From NCBI GenBank assembly GCA_004552965.1, contig SFMU01000019.1, positions 1-34,014 of the forward strand: 34,014 nt of DNA, read 5' to 3'. The stretch comes from Bacteroidales bacterium. Its GTDB lineage: Bacteria; Bacteroidota; Bacteroidia; Bacteroidales; UBA932. This document shows positions 32,441 through 34,014 of this stretch, one piece after another. The notes under the pieces are model-generated. The model was given only the letters and a program-made list of their open reading frames with translations, searched no databases and was not told the origin of the DNA. The position numbers were made by a program, and so were the translations under genes. Numbering within the stretch: the stretch's first letter is position 1; every line of letters begins with the position of its first letter.

Positions 32441-33826
32441 TCAGTCCAGATATTCGATCTCAAAGTCGTAGTCCCAGAGGTGGAAATAGAGGTTGCCTCC
32501 CTCCCATTCGACTTCTCCTCTCTGGAAATCCACTGTCTCACTCCGCGGGTACTTCTTCTTCGGTGAGAGTTCACCTCCGAAATCGCTGTTGAAGACAAGC
32601 CTGTAAGGGTCGATTCCTCCGAAGTAGAAGAGCCCGCCGTAGGAGGTCTCCCCGAAACTCTGGTCCACGGGGATCCAGCCGTAGCCTTCGAAATAGGCCT
32701 CGCACCAGTCGTGCAGATTTGCATTCCCCGGATGGACCATCAGGCCGCTCTGCCATCTGGTCGGGATACCCTCGGCCCTGCAGAGGGTCATGAAGAGAAG
32801 AGTCTGCTGCCCGCAGTCTCCGTGTTTCACGTCGAGGACATATTCAGGGATGTTGCTGATCGTGGAATATTCCCTGGCGGAAGCCCAAGGGAAGCGGTCG
32901 ACCCATGAATATATCGCCTTGGCCTTGAGGTAGGGGTTGGTGATCCCTTCCGTGAGCGAGTCCGCAATGTGCCTGATCCGGTCGGAAAAGACGACCTGTG
33001 TCGGTTTTTCGGCGGTATATTCCTTGTAATCAGCGCTTTCTGTGTCGTATGGAAGCACTTTCTCCGGATCGACAGGATGCCATTCTCCCGCAGAGACATA
33101 TTCGAAGACCTCGTAGAATCTGGTTGGCTTGCCTTCTTTGACTTTCGCTTCGAAATAGAGGCTGGAGTGGCAGCATGACGGATCCGAGAACCTCAGCTTG
33201 CTTTCAGGCAGGTCGGTCGAGTCGATGCCGGCGCGGATGAGGCGCACACCGGTCTGTCTGGCCACATCCTCTCTGGGGTAAGGAAGCCAGCATCTGAGTT
33301 TGCTGCCTCTGCGCAGGGTGTTGGCCGGGACCGTCACTGAGAAAGTGACTCTCATCCTCCTCGGCTGGGCGATAAAGGGGCTCCCGGCTCCCGATTCGAG
33401 GGCCTGGGTGACATCCCTCCTGATCAGCGGAATGACCGCTGCATCGATCGAATCCTTTCCGCGGAGCCTTCCGTCAGCCAGAGACGGGTCGCGGGCGATG
33501 TCGGCCGAATCCTTGATGGCCTTGAGCTCCGGGACAATCCTGAAGAGGTTCGGAGCCGCGTTGTGGAAGTACATCGTCCGTCCTCCGATCTTCATGTTTT
33601 CCAGGAGTCCTTCATCTGTCCAGGTGTCGATCTGCTTGTCGGTGACGTCAGGAATGTAGCCGGCAATCCAGTCCTTGACATCCGCGCGGGTCCGGCTGAA
33701 GTCGACGGCCAGCCTCTGGCTCAGGTCCCTTTCCCAGGAATATGCTCTCCTGAGTTTCGGTACCACGATGTTCGCCGCCAGAGCCACTGCAACCAGCGAC
33801 CAGAGGACTATCTCTTTCTTTTTCAT
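32441..33826 (-). CDS. Membrane-anchored transglutaminase-like protein
   Basis: A 461-residue exported or anchored protein. A hydrophobic N-terminal segment (about residues 6-22, IVLWSLVAVALAANIVV) precedes about 260 residues without a clear family, then a transglutaminase-like (papain-fold) domain at about 285-400. The catalytic triad is visible: Cys338 in KHGDCGQQTLLF, His372 in ANLHDWCEAYF and Asp388 in WIPVDQS. Such domains act as proteases, crosslinkers or peptide hydrolases; no substrate can be named. It is convergent with the anti-sigma gene (nine-base gap, no obvious terminator). The gene upstream on the same strand is cut by the window edge. Confidence 0.85.
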   Translation of the reverse strand: MKKKEIVLWSLVAVALAANIVVPKLRRAYSWERDLSQRLAVDFSRTRADVKDWIAGYIPDVTDKQIDTWTDEGLLENMKIGGRTMYFHNAAPNLFRIVPELKAIKDSADIARDPSLADGRLRGKDSIDAAVIPLIRRDVTQALESGAGSPFIAQPRRMRVTFSVTVPANTLRRGSKLRCWLPYPREDVARQTGVRLIRAGIDSTDLPESKLRFSDPSCCHSSLYFEAKVKEGKPTRFYEVFEYVSAGEWHPVDPEKVLPYDTESADYKEYTAEKPTQVVFSDRIRHIADSLTEGITNPYLKAKAIYSWVDRFPWASAREYSTISNIPEYVLDVKHGDCGQQTLLFMTLCRAEGIPTRWQSGLMVHPGNANLHDWCEAYFEGYGWIPVDQSFGETSYGGLFYFGGIDPYRLVFNSDFGGELSPKKKYPRSETVDFQRGEVEWEGGNLYFHLWDYDFEIEYLD

Positions 33827-33843
33827 TGTATTGTCGATTCTGG

Positions 33844-33949
33844 TAATATGAAAAAATAAGTTGCGTCAGATTTGAATTAGATTTTCAAAGATGATGCAGG
33901 TTTTTATTTGAGGATTACTTAGTAATGTGTAAAAAATAAGTTGCATCAG
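33844..33949. repeat. Imperfect direct repeat pair around the last intergenic gap
   Basis: Two copies of TAAT(A/G)TG(A/T)AAAAAATAAGTTGC, each ending in (G/A)TCAG, lie at 33844-33869 and 33923-33949, 79 bases apart in the same orientation. The right copy covers the stop codon of the truncated minus-strand gene; the left copy lies just ahead of the transglutaminase-like gene. Otherwise the gap (33827-33945) is AT-rich, with no strong promoter. Confidence 0.7.
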
Positions 33950-34014
33950 TTGGCCGGTTTGACGAGGTAGTTCCATTGTCCGAGTTCCGGAGCGAAGATG
34001 ACCTGCCTGGCAAG
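33946..34014 (-). CDS. Unknown protein, C-terminal fragment
   Basis: On the minus strand a frame open from the right edge ends at TGA (33948-33946). The last residues read APELGQWNYLVKPAN. Codon choice (CTC, GTC, GCC, GGA) is like that of neighbouring genes. The 22 visible residues are too few to name a family. Given the repeat shared with the next gene start, it may be a same-strand neighbour of, or related to, the transglutaminase-like gene; this is only a guess. Confidence 0.6.
   Translation of the reverse strand, partial: LARQVIFAPELGQWNYLVKPAN

Overview
The window looks like a chromosomal stretch from a GC-rich member of the Bacteroidota, most likely Bacteroidales. The evidence is the promoter type (a -33 TTTG/TTG, about 19-20 bases, then TAnnTTTG or GATATTTG), the lack of Shine-Dalgarno sequences, and several Bacteroidota-specific families (DUF4838, DUF6515, NigD-like lipoprotein, ECF sigma factor with a dual-membrane anti-sigma factor, CCDC81-type HU protein, DUF4922/SpoIID). 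No phage, transposon, integrase or CRISPR was seen. Coding density is high and most genes sit in tight same-strand runs.

Layout: 1-483 holds the start of an unknown minus-strand gene and tRNA-His with its promoter and terminator. 484-2585 encodes a secreted CapA-type metallophosphatase and PhoH. 2601-9369 is a histidine operon: promoter, a His-rich leader peptide (7 His in 18 residues), a transcription attenuator, then hisG, hisD, a hisC-hisB fusion, hisH, hisA, hisF and hisIE. It encodes every step of the pathway except histidinol-phosphate phosphatase. 9408-14724 carries a CPBP membrane protease with its own promoter inside the end of hisIE, a secreted phosphoesterase, a secreted DUF4838 protein and a MATE exporter. 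A short 24-bp tandem repeat follows, then a convergent surface lipoprotein (14805-16673) and tRNA-Asn.

17114-28126 is a run of nine tightly packed plus-strand genes: an HU-domain membrane protein, an acyl-ACP thioesterase, a NUDIX hydrolase, a DUF4922-SpoIID/LytB fusion, an AmpG-type permease, a NamZ exo-muramidase, a Ser-rich DUF6515 protein, an AmgK-like sugar kinase fused to a RapZ C-terminal domain, and a MurU-like nucleotidyltransferase. Together the last six read as a peptidoglycan salvage pathway: MurNAc release outside the cytoplasm (NamZ), import (AmpG), anomeric phosphorylation (AmgK) and UDP-MurNAc formation (MurU).

28110-29585 is a convergent NhaC antiporter. 29702-32431 is a NigD-like lipoprotein, an ECF sigma factor and an anti-sigma factor with both an inner-membrane helix and an outer-membrane beta-barrel, the arrangement reported to control outer-membrane vesicle formation in Bacteroides. 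The window ends with a transglutaminase-like protein and the C-terminus of another minus-strand gene.

Across the window the 7-mer GAATATG/CATATTC is strikingly frequent (about 45 by hand count, against 2-3 expected from base composition). It occurs in all reading frames, on both strands and at several start codons.
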